Positions 6,860 to 16,379 of a stretch of DNA of 34,043 bases are shown piece by piece. Under the pieces are notes generated by a model. That model did not search any database, had not been told where the DNA came from, and saw only the letters and a program-made list of their open reading frames with translations. Source of the stretch: Candidatus Kuenenia hertensis. Lineage in GTDB: Bacteria; Planctomycetota; Brocadiia; Brocadiales; Brocadiaceae. Positions within the stretch are counted from its first letter, which is position 1. Each line of letters starts with the position of its first letter. The stretch is from NCBI GenBank assembly GCA_021646465.1, contig SOET01000043.1:1-34043 (forward strand), given 5' to 3'. The translations under genes and the position numbers were made by a program.

Positions 6860-7177
6860 ATGAGCGGTATCGGCAAAAAAGAAAGAGAAACCCAAAACCG
6901 CGTGGTTGCATTGTTCCAAAAGGAACTGGGCTATCGCTATCTCGGAAATTGGGAAGAACGGGAGGGTAACAGCAATATTGAAGAAGAAATGCTTATTGCA
7001 TGGCTTACCAAAAAAGGATACAGCCAAACACTTATCGGCAAGGCATTGTATAAACTTGGCAAAGCTGCCAACGATCAAAGCAAATCACTCTATGAGGTAA
7101 ATAAGGCCGTTTACACCATGCTCCGCTATGGCGTTAATGTCCAGCCGGATATTGAAAGAGACGGTATGGCTGATTGA
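6860..7177 (+). pseudogene. hsdR: HsdR N-terminal fragment ahead of a frameshift
   Basis: Encodes the start of HsdR: GIGKKERETQNRVVALFQKE, NWEEREGNSNIEEE, YEVNKAVYTMLRYGVNVQPD. Similarity leaves this frame at about 7165: PDIERDGMAD-stop here, whereas the next frame continues KETVWLIDWKNPKKNDFAIA, the normal HsdR sequence. One extra base in GAAAGAGACG (GAA-A-GAG-ACG) explains it. ATG follows the DUF4062 stop by one base. Either a true mutation that inactivates restriction or a sequencing/assembly error; the fragment alone has neither nuclease nor motor domain. Confidence 0.85.
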
Positions 7178-9992
7178 CTGGAAAAACCCGAAAAAAAATG
7201 ACTTTGCTATTGCCGAAGAGGTAACGGTAAAGGGTATCCATAACAAAAGACCCGATATTGTGCTTTATGTCAACGGCATTGCCCTGGGTGTTTTAGAGCT
7301 TAAACGAAGCACTGTTTCCCTCTCCGAAGGTATCCGCCAGAATTTAGACAACCAGAAACACATGTTCATAAAACCGTTTTTCTCAACAGTGCAGTACATA
7401 ATGGCCGGAAACGATAGTGAAGGCATTGCATACGGAGCTATTGAAACCAAAGAGAAATACTTTATGAAGTGGAAAGAGGTAAGCGAAGAACTGAATAAGA
7501 ACGATGCTTATTTATTGAAGATTACAAGGCCCGTCAGAGAAAAATCCGCAACAGCGGGTTATATGCTTGATAAGAACATCATTGAATTGCTGAATAAAGA
7601 ACGGTTTATTGAACTGCTTCATGATTTCATTGTGTATGACAGAGGCATCAAAAAACTATGCAGGCATAACCAATATTTTGCCGTAAAAGCCGCGCAGAAG
7701 TACGTAAGAAAACGGGAAGGCGGTATTATCTGGAACACACAGGGAAGCGGAAAGAGCTTAATAATGGTGTGGCTTACCAAATGGATCAGACAATACAATC
7801 CCAACGGCAGGGTACTTATCATTACCGACCGTGAAGAATTGGACGAGCAAATCGAAAAGGTTTACAACGGTGTTTCCGAAGAGATATATCGCACCAAAAG
7901 CGGAAAGGATTTGGTCAACAAACTAAATAATAATGCCCCCTGGCTTCTCTGTTCCCTGGTTCATAAGTTTGGCGGAAAAGAAGAAGGCGATGTTGATGAA
8001 TATCTGGAGGAACTAAAAGGCGGCCTGCCCGCTGATTTTAAGGCCAAGGGCGATATTTTCGTCTTTGTGGACGAATGCCACCGGACACAGTCGGGCAAAC
8101 TGCATGATGCCATGAAAACCCTGTTGCCCAATGCCATGTTTATTGGTTTTACAGGGACTCCCTTGCTGAAAAAGGACAAGAAAACCAGCCTGGAAGTGTT
8201 TGGTAAATATATTCACACCTACAAATTTGACGAAGCGGTAAGCGATAACGTGGTGCTGGATTTGCGTTACGAAGCAAGGGATATCGAGCAGAAAATCACC
8301 TCGCTTGAGAAGATTGACGAATGGTTTGAATTAAAAACCCGTGGTCTTACTGATTTTGCCAAAATAGAATTGAAACAGAAATGGGGAACATTAAAGAAGG
8401 TGTTCAGTTCTAAATCCCGTCTGGAAAAAATCGTCATCGACATAATGATGGATATGGAGAAAAAGGAACGGCTGCAAAATGGCAGAGGCAATGCCCTTTT
8501 GGTTTCTGACAGCATTTATAATGCGTGCAGATATTATGAACTGTTCCAAAATGCCGGACTTAAAAATTGCGCCATTATTACGTCTTTCGTTCCCACAACT
8601 GCAGACATAAAAGGAGAAGAAACCGGCGAAGGATATACCGAGAAGTTGCAGCGATATGAGATTTATAAAAAAATGCTTGCCGGTTATTTTAATGAAGATG
8701 CTGAAAGGGCATTAAAGAAAGTGGAGCAATTTGAAGGAGAAGTAAAGGCAAAATTTATTAACGAACCCGCGCAAATGAAATTGCTGATAGTTGTTGGCAA
8801 ACTGCTTACCGGCTTCGATGCGCCGCCTGCAACTTACCTGTACATAGATAAAGAAATGAAAGATCACGGTTTGTTTCAGGCAATCTGTCGTGTGAATCGG
8901 TTGGATGGTGACGATAAAGATTACGGATTTATCATTGACTACAAGGATTTGTTTGACAGTTTAAAGAACACCTTTAAGGATTATACCTCCGGGGCGTTTG
9001 ACGCCTATGAAAAATCGGATGTAGAGGGCTTACTGAAAGACCGCCTGGAAAAAGGGAAAGAACGGTTAGGCGAGGCGCTGGAGGCGATAAAGGCGTTATG
9101 CGAACCGGTAGAGCCGCCGAAAGATACTTTAGCCCATATCCGTTACTTCTGCGGCAAGAATACCGGGAATCCTGACGAACTGAAAGATACCGAACCGAGG
9201 CGTGTCTCATTATATAAGCTGACTATTGCGCTTATTCGGGCGTATACAAACGTAGCCGATGAAATGAAGGAAGCAGGGTATTCGGAAAACGAAACCTTGC
9301 AAATCAAAAATGACGTAAAGCATTTTGAAAACCTGCGTAAAGAAATTCAGTTGGCCAGCGGCGATTACATTGACTTGAAACAATATGAACCCGCCATGCG
9401 GCATTTGATTGACAGTTACATTGGAGCAGAAGAGAGCAGGGTTCTTTCCTCGTTTGACGATATGAGTTTGGTTGATTTGTTGGTTGAAAAAGGAAAAGAT
9501 GCAATAAAAGCTCTTCCGAATAATATTAGGGGCGACAAGGAGGCAATAGCAGAAACCATTGAAAACAATTTGAGAAGAGTAATTATTGAAGAAAGCCCAA
9601 CGAATCCGATGTACTATGAAAAAATGAGTGTGCTATTAGATGAGTTGATTAAGATGAGAAAAGAAGCCACCAAAGAGTATGAAGAGTATTTGCGGGAGAT
9701 TATAGCTCTAACGAAACAGGTCCGGAAGCCAAGCACCTCAACGGAATACCCGGATTCAATAAATACCAGCGCAAAAAGAGCCCTGTATGACAACCTCGAT
9801 AAGAACGAGGCATTGGCAAATGACTTAGACCAAAAAATACTGGCCAACAAAAGAGACCGTTGGAGAGACACAAAAATAAAACTCAAGGAAGTGGAGCTGG
9901 TAGTTAAAGAGAATTTAGAGCACTATGGCATAACAGAGGAAAGTGACATTCAGAGAATATTTGACATTGTGAAAAATCAAAGAGATTACTAA
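7128..9992 (+). CDS. hsdR: Type I restriction endonuclease subunit HsdR (main part, after frameshift)
   Basis: Homology begins at KETVWLIDW, about residue 11 of this frame; the ATG at 7128 is simply the first available and not the native start. The nuclease core RPDIVLYVNGIALGVLELKR (D...ExK) is at about 7248-7304. The motor has Walker A WNTQGSGKS, FVDECHRTQSG (DECH box, near 8065), GFTGTPLL, VVGKLLTGFDAP and FQAICRVNRLDGDD, followed by a helical C-terminus. With the fragment at 6860 the composite is about 1043 residues, normal for HsdR. It would translocate and cleave unmodified DNA with HsdM2S. As sequenced, the N-terminal ~100 residues are disconnected, so function needs a correction, a frameshift event or an internal start. 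YgjP-like gene follows by one base. Confidence 0.9.
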   Translation: MALMSSRILKETVWLIDWKNPKKNDFAIAEEVTVKGIHNKRPDIVLYVNGIALGVLELKRSTVSLSEGIRQNLDNQKHMFIKPFFSTVQYIMAGNDSEGIAYGAIETKEKYFMKWKEVSEELNKNDAYLLKITRPVREKSATAGYMLDKNIIELLNKERFIELLHDFIVYDRGIKKLCRHNQYFAVKAAQKYVRKREGGIIWNTQGSGKSLIMVWLTKWIRQYNPNGRVLIITDREELDEQIEKVYNGVSEEIYRTKSGKDLVNKLNNNAPWLLCSLVHKFGGKEEGDVDEYLEELKGGLPADFKAKGDIFVFVDECHRTQSGKLHDAMKTLLPNAMFIGFTGTPLLKKDKKTSLEVFGKYIHTYKFDEAVSDNVVLDLRYEARDIEQKITSLEKIDEWFELKTRGLTDFAKIELKQKWGTLKKVFSSKSRLEKIVIDIMMDMEKKERLQNGRGNALLVSDSIYNACRYYELFQNAGLKNCAIITSFVPTTADIKGEETGEGYTEKLQRYEIYKKMLAGYFNEDAERALKKVEQFEGEVKAKFINEPAQMKLLIVVGKLLTGFDAPPATYLYIDKEMKDHGLFQAICRVNRLDGDDKDYGFIIDYKDLFDSLKNTFKDYTSGAFDAYEKSDVEGLLKDRLEKGKERLGEALEAIKALCEPVEPPKDTLAHIRYFCGKNTGNPDELKDTEPRRVSLYKLTIALIRAYTNVADEMKEAGYSENETLQIKNDVKHFENLRKEIQLASGDYIDLKQYEPAMRHLIDSYIGAEESRVLSSFDDMSLVDLLVEKGKDAIKALPNNIRGDKEAIAETIENNLRRVIIEESPTNPMYYEKMSVLLDELIKMRKEATKEYEEYLREIIALTKQVRKPSTSTEYPDSINTSAKRALYDNLDKNEALANDLDQKILANKRDRWRDTKIKLKEVELVVKENLEHYGITEESDIQRIFDIVKNQRDY

Positions 9993-9993
9993 G

Positions 9994-10710
9994 TTGGATC
10001 ATCTCACTATTGGCAACATAAAAATTGATATTGTCCGCAAAGATATAAAAAACATACATCTTGCTGTATATCCGCCAACGGGCAGGGTTCGCATTGCCGC
10101 TCCGTTACAGGTAAATGATGATGCGATACGGCTCTTCGCCATTTCGAAATTAGGTTGGATAAAACGACGCCAACTCAACTTTAAAGAACAGGAAATAATA
10201 CCGCCAAGGGAATACAAGTACCGAGAAAGCCTTTACTTCCAGGGCAAAAGATATTTGCTGAATATTATCGAAGCAGATGCCCCGCCCAAAGTAGTTCTAA
10301 AAAACAAAACGTATATAGACCTTTACGTAAGACCTGAGACCCCCACAGCCAAACGACATAAAATCATGAACGAGTGGTATCGTGTTCAACTAAAGAGACA
10401 AATTCCTGAACTGATTGAAAAGTGGGAAAAAAAATTAAATGTAAAGCTGAATAATTGGCAGGTAAAACAGATGAAAACGAAATGGGGTTCATGTAATATC
10501 AGGAAGAAAATAATTTGGCTAAACCTGGAATTGGCAAAGAAACCCGTTAATTGTCTGGAATATATTATTGTGCATGAAATGATACATGTGTTGGAAAGAC
10601 ATCATAACGATAAATTCTTTCACCACATGAAAACCAATCTTCCAAATTGGAAACAGATGAAGAAAGAATTAAACAAATTTCCGGTAAGCCACGCAGAATG
10701 GAGTTATTAA
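9994..10710 (+). CDS. YgjP-type (DUF45) zinc metallopeptidase-like protein
   Basis: A 238-residue protein with IIVHEMIHVLERHHNDKF, the HExxH zinc motif with a third ligand downstream, and the preceding MKTKWGSCN and IWLNLELAKKP segments typical of the YgjP/M48-like family. The N-terminus (KDIKNIHLAVYPPTGRVRIAAP) is also characteristic. It starts with TTG one base after the hsdR stop; no strong Shine-Dalgarno is seen, so it probably depends on coupling with hsdR. Genes of this family are frequent last members of type I R-M operons; their substrate there is unknown. It ends the hsd operon. Confidence 0.85.
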   Translation: MDHLTIGNIKIDIVRKDIKNIHLAVYPPTGRVRIAAPLQVNDDAIRLFAISKLGWIKRRQLNFKEQEIIPPREYKYRESLYFQGKRYLLNIIEADAPPKVVLKNKTYIDLYVRPETPTAKRHKIMNEWYRVQLKRQIPELIEKWEKKLNVKLNNWQVKQMKTKWGSCNIRKKIIWLNLELAKKPVNCLEYIIVHEMIHVLERHHNDKFFHHMKTNLPNWKQMKKELNKFPVSHAEWSY

Positions 10711-10842
10711 GGAAAAAGCAACATTATTATATTTTGTATGATAGTATAATACCCCTTTTATGTTTTTATCATCATATGTTAGAATGTAGCAATGTGTAAG
10801 GAAATATATTTTTTATAATCATTAGAAAAGGAATTGATACTT
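10711..10842 (+). other. AT-rich spacer between the hsd operon and hutU
   Basis: Very AT-rich. TATAAT occurs at 10745-10750 and 10815-10820, either of which could be a -10 box, but no convincing -35 is seen at the right distance. AAAAGGA about 9 bases before ATG 10843 is the ribosome binding site for hutU. No clear terminator for the upstream operon. Confidence 0.4.
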
Positions 10843-12528
10843 ATGGCACGACCGATGTTTTATGAATTCAGACCGGAAGGTCCGATTAAGGCGCCTACCG
10901 GAACAGCCCTTAACTGTGACAATTGGGATGGTGAGGCTGCACTACGTATGTTAATGAATAACCTTGACCCTGATGTTGCCGTTCAGCCGGAAGAACTTAT
11001 TGTGTATGGCGGAAACGGACGCGCCGCGAGAAACTGGAAAGAATACCAGAGAATCATCACGGCATTAAAGACATTAAAAAAAGATGAAACCCTCTGTGTC
11101 CAGTCGGGGAAACCGGTATATGTGGCAAAAACACATGAATGGGCCCCGAGGGTGATTATCGCAAACGCTAACCTTGTTCCCGGATGGGCTAACCAGGAAG
11201 TATTCGATAATTATGATAATCTGGGGCTCACCATGTATGGACAGATGACGGCGGGGAGTTGGATTTATATTGGCACGCAGGGAATCCTGCAAGGCACCTA
11301 TGAAACCTTCGCGACATTGGCGAAAAAAACATTTAATTCCGATTCTTTAAAAGGAAAATTCGTGCTTACGGCGGGTATGGGTGGCATGAGCGGCGCCCAG
11401 CCGCTTGCGGTAACAATGAACGAGGGGATTGTCCTTTGTGTGGAAGTGCGAAGGGAAAGAATAGAAAAAAAAGTAAAAGAGGGATATTGTGATAAAATAA
11501 CAGAAAATCTGGACGAAGCGTTACAATGGATCTCTGACGCTAAATCCCGACAAGTTCCTCTTTCTATAGGTTTGGTGGGAAATGCTGCCGTTGTTCACCC
11601 TGAACTGGTAAAACGCGAAATAACCCCGGATATTGTAACGGATCAAACACCGGCGCATGATTTAATGTCCTACGTGCCGGTAGGTGATGTAAAGGAATTG
11701 GATATGCTGAAAGTGAAAAATAAACGCGTTTATAAGGAAAAGGTATTTGACGCGATTATTGATCACGTAAAGGCAATTTTGCAGATGCAGAGAAACGGGG
11801 CGGTATGCTTTGACTACGGCAACAATTTACGTTCACAGGCGGAGTTTGCAGGAGTTTCCATGCGGAACGCGAACGGAAATTACTGGTATCCCGGGTTTGT
11901 GCCCGCATTTATTCGCCCTCTGTTCTGTCAGGGGAAAGGGCCGTTTCGCTGGGCAGCTCTATCAGGAGATGCAGAGGATATCGAAAAGATTGACCAGGCA
12001 ATTATTGAAAATTTCTCCGAGGATGCTGCTCTCGTACGATGGATAAATCTGGCAAAACAAAAAGTGCCTCAAACAGGGCTTCCTGCAAGAATTTGCTGGC
12101 TGGGATATGGTGAACGCGCAAAAATGGGACTCATTATTAATGATATGGTAAGGAAAGGCATTGTCAAGGCGCCAGTCGTTATTGGAAGAGACCACCTTGA
12201 TTGCGGGTCTGTTGCATCTCCATACAGAGAAACGGAAAATATGAAAGACGGCAGTGATGCGATTGCCGACTGGCCGTTATTGAATTTTGCCCTGAACGCG
12301 GTGAATGGCGCAAGCTGGGTAAGTTTTCACCACGGAGGCGGCGTAGGGATAGGAAACTCTCTCCATGCGGGGATGGTGATCGTTGCTGACGGAACTTCAG
12401 AGAAAGATAAAAGACTTGAAAGAGTATTAACGGCAGATCCCGGTATTGGAATTGCCCGGCATGTTGACGCGGGATACGACGAATCCGTCAGGGTTGCAAA
12501 GGAAAAAGGGGTAAAAATACCGGAATAG
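10843..12528 (+). CDS. hutU: Urocanate hydratase (urocanase)
   Basis: Adds water to urocanate to give imidazolonepropionate, the second step of histidine breakdown, with bound NAD+. Landmarks along the 561 residues: [50 protein letters not shown], the urocanase signature [18 protein letters not shown] with Cys418, [16 protein letters not shown] and [12 protein letters not shown]. Length is standard. ATG 10843 is preferred over the upstream TTG 10834 because AAAAGGA sits at a workable distance and the family begins there. No hutH, hutI or other hut gene is in the window, so it may work alone in this neighbourhood or with distant partners. Confidence 0.97.
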   Translation: MARPMFYEFRPEGPIKAPTGTALNCDNWDGEAALRMLMNNLDPDVAVQPEELIVYGGNGRAARNWKEYQRIITALKTLKKDETLCVQSGKPVYVAKTHEWAPRVIIANANLVPGWANQEVFDNYDNLGLTMYGQMTAGSWIYIGTQGILQGTYETFATLAKKTFNSDSLKGKFVLTAGMGGMSGAQPLAVTMNEGIVLCVEVRRERIEKKVKEGYCDKITENLDEALQWISDAKSRQVPLSIGLVGNAAVVHPELVKREITPDIVTDQTPAHDLMSYVPVGDVKELDMLKVKNKRVYKEKVFDAIIDHVKAILQMQRNGAVCFDYGNNLRSQAEFAGVSMRNANGNYWYPGFVPAFIRPLFCQGKGPFRWAALSGDAEDIEKIDQAIIENFSEDAALVRWINLAKQKVPQTGLPARICWLGYGERAKMGLIINDMVRKGIVKAPVVIGRDHLDCGSVASPYRETENMKDGSDAIADWPLLNFALNAVNGASWVSFHHGGGVGIGNSLHAGMVIVADGTSEKDKRLERVLTADPGIGIARHVDAGYDESVRVAKEKGVKIPE

Positions 12529-12567
12529 TATATTTCAATATTCATATTCATCGAGAGGAGGTTCAAA

Positions 12568-12894
12568 GTGTCTGAACTTGCGTCAAAAAAGTGCGTGCCA
12601 TGTCAGGGAGGGATACCCCCTTTAAAGGGAAATGAACTTATGGAATTACAGAAACATGTAAGCGGATGGGATATTATAGAAGAACATCATTTATACAAAT
12701 CGTTTAAATTTCCCAACTTTACAACAGCGCTCGACTTTACGAATAAAGTGGGAGAAATTGCGGAAGCAGAGGGACACCATCCCCGGATATGTCTGACGTG
12801 GGGAAAAGTAGAGATTAAAATCTTTACCCATAAGATCGATGGCCTTACTGAAAGCGATTTTATTCTCGCTGCAAAGATAGATACTATTAAATAA
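12568..12894 (+). CDS. phhB: Pterin-4a-carbinolamine dehydratase
   Basis: Dehydrates 4a-hydroxytetrahydrobiopterin in pterin recycling; bacterial homologues may also act in molybdopterin metabolism. The 108 residues contain the active-site pattern GHHPRICLTWGKVEIKIFTH...GLTESD, with His70, His71, Pro72, His88 and Asp97. An N-terminal CVPCQGGIPPLKG is common in bacterial members. Start is GTG 12568 with a strong GAGAGGAGGT site just upstream (12552-12561). It follows hutU by 39 bp and precedes recG by 7 bp, so it may share a transcript with either. No aromatic amino acid hydroxylase is nearby, so the pterin substrate is not indicated by context. Confidence 0.92.
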   Translation: MSELASKKCVPCQGGIPPLKGNELMELQKHVSGWDIIEEHHLYKSFKFPNFTTALDFTNKVGEIAEAEGHHPRICLTWGKVEIKIFTHKIDGLTESDFILAAKIDTIK

Positions 12895-12901
12895 AAATAT
12901 C

Positions 12902-14968
12902 TTGAATCAACTATTAAACCAATCAATTCAATATCTGAAAGGAGTGGGGCCAAAACGAAGTAAACTTCTTGAACGGTTAGGCATTAAAACCATCTATGAT
13001 TTACTCTATTATTTCCCCCGTGATTACAATGATTTTTCAAAAGTACAGAAAATTTCCGAATCAAAAATCGGGGCGAATATTACTATTCAAGCCACTATTG
13101 ATGGTATTCAAAACAGAGTCGCCAGAAGGGGAAAATCCATCCTTGAAGTTTTCGTGAGCGATGAGACAGGCACAATCGCTGCAACATGGTTTAATCAACC
13201 GTTTCTTGTCAATAAGTTTCACGTTGGCGACCGTCTTTTTTTGCACGGAAAGGTAAATTCATACAAGTATCTTCAATTACTCAGTCCGGAATATGAAATT
13301 CTTCGCGATGGTGCATCAGATGTTAATGGATGGGGCATTATCCCTGTTTATCCTCTTACCGAGCACATAAGCCAAACCCAGTTGCGAAAAATTATCCTTA
13401 CCGTACTTCAACAGTACGCCGAGTTTGTAGAAGATGTTTTTCCCCATACTCTTACTAAAAAATATCTTTTTTCTCCTGCAGCGATTGCAATACAACATAT
13501 TCATTTTCCTCCTTCCATGGAGCAATTGAACCGCGCCAAAAACCGGCTCATCTATGAAGAATTGTTTGTCCTTGAAATAGCAATGGCACTCAGGAGGCTG
13601 AGTATTAAAGGAGAACAGGGAATTTCTTTTAAGGCGGGAGTGAATGTAGACGCCCATATTCGCAATATTATTCCTTTTACCCTTACCGGTGCGCAGGAAC
13701 GGGTGATTCGTGAAATTAAAGATGATATGAAAAATACTAAACCAATGAACAGGTTGCTTCAGGGAGATGTTGGTTCGGGGAAAACGGTTATCGCCTTATA
13801 TGCCGCCTTAATTGCTGTTGCAAACGGTTATCAGGCGGCATTCATGGCCCCTACGGAACTATTGGCGCAGCAGCATTTTCACACGGTACAAAAATTCCTG
13901 CAGAAATCACAGGTAAGACTCGGCCTGCTAACCGGCAGCAGTGATGCAAAATACAAAAAAGAAATTCTAGCTCAATTAAGCAATGGAAAAATTGATTTAA
14001 TTGTGGGAACACACGCCCTCATAGAAGAACCCATCATGTTTAAAAACCTTGGTTTAGTGGTAATAGACGAGCAACATAAATTCGGCGTATTACAGCGCCT
14101 CAAACTCAGAAAAAAGGGGATGAGTCCTGATGTACTCATCATGACTGCAACGCCGATTCCCCGGACATTGGCGATTACTTTATTTGGAGATATGGATATT
14201 TCCTTTCTTGATGAACTGCCTCCGGGGCGTATTCCCGCAATGACCTATTGGATATCAAAAAATAAAGAAACTACTGCGTATGAATTTATCCGCGGAGAAA
14301 TAAAAAAGGGAAGGCAGGTATTTGTTATCTATCCGCTTGTGGAACAATCAGAAAAACTGGAGTTGAAATCCGCCGTTACGGAAACAGAAAGATTGCGAAA
14401 CGAAATATTCCCTGAATGCAGAGTCGGATTGCTTCACGGCAAAATGAAACCGGCGGAAAAAGAGCAGGTAATGGCTGATTTCAAAGAAAAGCGGTATGAT
14501 ATTCTGGTCTCTACAATAATTATTGAAGTGGGAATTGACGTCCCTAACGCCACGATAATGGTTATTGAACACGCAGAACGGTTCGGATTGGCGCAGTTGC
14601 ATCAACTGCGCGGAAGAATCGGAAGGGGAAGCGAACAGTCGTATTGCCTGCTCTTTGGCGTTCCAAAATCAGCAGTATCGCGTGAACGGCTCAGAACGAT
14701 GGTAAAAACGTGCGATGGATTTAAAATAGCGGAAATGGATTTTAAGTTGAGAGGCCCCGGTGAATTTTTTGGCACACGCCAGCATGGTTTGCCTGAATTA
14801 AAGATAAGCAATCTCTTTCACGATTTTCCTATTCTTCAAAAAGCCAGAAAAGATGCGTTTGAAATAGTGAACAAAGATCCGTATCTTTCTTCCGAAGAGT
14901 ATCAAAAAATAAAACAACGGGTTATGGATGTATTTAAAGACAGGTTGGAACTTTTTACTATCAGGTAA
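12902..14968 (+). CDS. recG: ATP-dependent DNA helicase RecG
   Basis: Branch-migration helicase acting on stalled forks and Holliday junctions. The N-terminal wedge region begins YLKGVGPKRSKLLERLGI with an OB-fold (ITIQATIDGIQNRVARRGKS). Motor motifs: QGDVGSGKTVIALYAAL (about residue 285), MAPTELLAQQHF, IDEQHKFGVLQR (about 388), TATPIPRTLAIT, STIIIEVGIDVPNA, LHQLRGRIGRG. The RecG-specific end FFGTRQHGLPELKISNL is present. 688 residues is full length. The start is TTG 12902, seven bases after the previous stop, with no obvious Shine-Dalgarno; no in-frame ATG lies near. Confidence 0.97.
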   Translation: MNQLLNQSIQYLKGVGPKRSKLLERLGIKTIYDLLYYFPRDYNDFSKVQKISESKIGANITIQATIDGIQNRVARRGKSILEVFVSDETGTIAATWFNQPFLVNKFHVGDRLFLHGKVNSYKYLQLLSPEYEILRDGASDVNGWGIIPVYPLTEHISQTQLRKIILTVLQQYAEFVEDVFPHTLTKKYLFSPAAIAIQHIHFPPSMEQLNRAKNRLIYEELFVLEIAMALRRLSIKGEQGISFKAGVNVDAHIRNIIPFTLTGAQERVIREIKDDMKNTKPMNRLLQGDVGSGKTVIALYAALIAVANGYQAAFMAPTELLAQQHFHTVQKFLQKSQVRLGLLTGSSDAKYKKEILAQLSNGKIDLIVGTHALIEEPIMFKNLGLVVIDEQHKFGVLQRLKLRKKGMSPDVLIMTATPIPRTLAITLFGDMDISFLDELPPGRIPAMTYWISKNKETTAYEFIRGEIKKGRQVFVIYPLVEQSEKLELKSAVTETERLRNEIFPECRVGLLHGKMKPAEKEQVMADFKEKRYDILVSTIIIEVGIDVPNATIMVIEHAERFGLAQLHQLRGRIGRGSEQSYCLLFGVPKSAVSRERLRTMVKTCDGFKIAEMDFKLRGPGEFFGTRQHGLPELKISNLFHDFPILQKARKDAFEIVNKDPYLSSEEYQKIKQRVMDVFKDRLELFTIR

Positions 14969-15151
14969 TGGAACAATTTACATCTGAACAAATCTTTGTT
15001 TGATAACTTCGTTGTTCACTCATAAAATGTAAAATACATGAAGGAACAATCCATATAGATTAAGTGTTTAAAATTATCAATAAGTATAAACAACATAAAA
15101 CATTATAAATATCTATTCTAGCAGACAGGATTAATTTTACAGGAATACTGT

Positions 15152-16282
15152 ATGAACAAATTTCTTAATAGTAATTTTTTTTCTCTTACCAGACTTTTAA
15201 AAACCAAAATAATTGTTCCTGCCGGGCTCCTTATTTTTGTAATGGTTTTATCGGCAAATTGCGCGTTGCAAAAGAAGGTTGATTCAAAAGAGGCGCATGA
15301 AGTCAAAGAAACAGAACCAACAAGTACGAAGACAGTACAAACAGAAAATGCCACATGGGAAAAAGTTGAATCTTCCGGAGAAACGGTTCCAACAAATGAA
15401 AAAAACGCCTTAGAGGACGTAGAAAAAGAACTGAGCGAATCTCTGACGGGGTTTGATGAAGCATTGTCAAAAAAACTTGAAGAGGCGCGTGAAAAATTGC
15501 TGGAAAGTCAGAAACGGGAGAAACAAATTGCCGCAGAACTTGAGCGTCTCAGAAATACCGGAAATGTATCCTCAGAAACATTGGAGAAATATGAAGCGGA
15601 TCTTAATCAGGCCCGCGCCGAGGTGCATGAAATCCAGAAAGAACTGAATGAAATAAAATCAGCCGGTTCAAAATACTTGCAGACAAAAGGCACTGTTACC
15701 GGAACAAGCGCAGTAAGCACAAAACAGGAAGGCAAAGGCATCGGTTCTTCCGCAGAAGGCGTCCCCGCAGGTGCGGCACAGGATGAATTGGGCAATTTAA
15801 TAAAAGAATTAGACCAATCTCTGACAGAATTTGACGCTTTGTTACTCAAAGAAATGAATGAACTCCGGGAAAAAAAGCAGGGTAAGATAAGCGGTATGGC
15901 GGAAGACGGAACGGCAGCATCACAAGATACAGGAGGAAAAGGAACTGGAGCCGTTGCGGGAGGCTCTCCCGGAAAGGCAAGTACCGGAGGGGATGCCCAA
16001 AAGGGAAAAACGGCAGAACCTTCCGAAGGTGGCGAAGTTTCCTATGGCGAGGGATACGGAACGGTATCAGGAGGCGGTAGCCCGGGTGAATGGACGGGAA
16101 CAGAAAGCACTTCGGTTTCCGGTACACGGGGCGGCAGACCACCATATGGCAGTACCCAGGATGATGATGTTGTCGCACGCCAAATCCGTGAGGCGGCTGA
16201 AAAAGAAACCGATCCTGTGCTGAAAGAAAAACTGTGGAAGGAATATGAAGAATATAAAAAAGGCACCAGCGGGAATGAATGA
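15152..16282 (+). CDS. Probable lipoprotein or membrane-anchored coiled-coil protein, unknown
   Basis: I do not recognise a named family. Residues 18-36 form a hydrophobic signal/anchor followed by Cys37 (VLSANC). Asn at -1 makes it an atypical lipobox, so a plain membrane anchor is the alternative. Residues 87-170 form a Glu/Lys-rich coiled coil. A second segment at 213-241 repeats 87-115 (KELSESLTGFDEAL versus KELDQSLTEFDALL). Residues 245-335 are Gly/Ser/Thr-rich and probably disordered. The C-terminus DDDVVARQIREAAEKET, then LKEKLWKEYEEYKKG, looks like a conserved helical tag. AGGA lies 8 bases before the ATG. It is the first gene of the co-directional envelope cluster. Confidence 0.75.
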   Translation: MNKFLNSNFFSLTRLLKTKIIVPAGLLIFVMVLSANCALQKKVDSKEAHEVKETEPTSTKTVQTENATWEKVESSGETVPTNEKNALEDVEKELSESLTGFDEALSKKLEEAREKLLESQKREKQIAAELERLRNTGNVSSETLEKYEADLNQARAEVHEIQKELNEIKSAGSKYLQTKGTVTGTSAVSTKQEGKGIGSSAEGVPAGAAQDELGNLIKELDQSLTEFDALLLKEMNELREKKQGKISGMAEDGTAASQDTGGKGTGAVAGGSPGKASTGGDAQKGKTAEPSEGGEVSYGEGYGTVSGGGSPGEWTGTESTSVSGTRGGRPPYGSTQDDDVVARQIREAAEKETDPVLKEKLWKEYEEYKKGTSGNE

Positions 16283-16379
16283 TTACTACTTACCACATTC
16301 TCAACATATACTATTTACGCTCATTTAAAAAAACTGAGAATATATTCTATAAAAGGGGATCTCCATCAGATACGACATT

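Noticed and set aside
6860-9992. Two independent hsdR-like genes
   Set aside because: The two frames join into one continuous HsdR sequence across a one-base shift; the start at 7128 lies inside the first frame.
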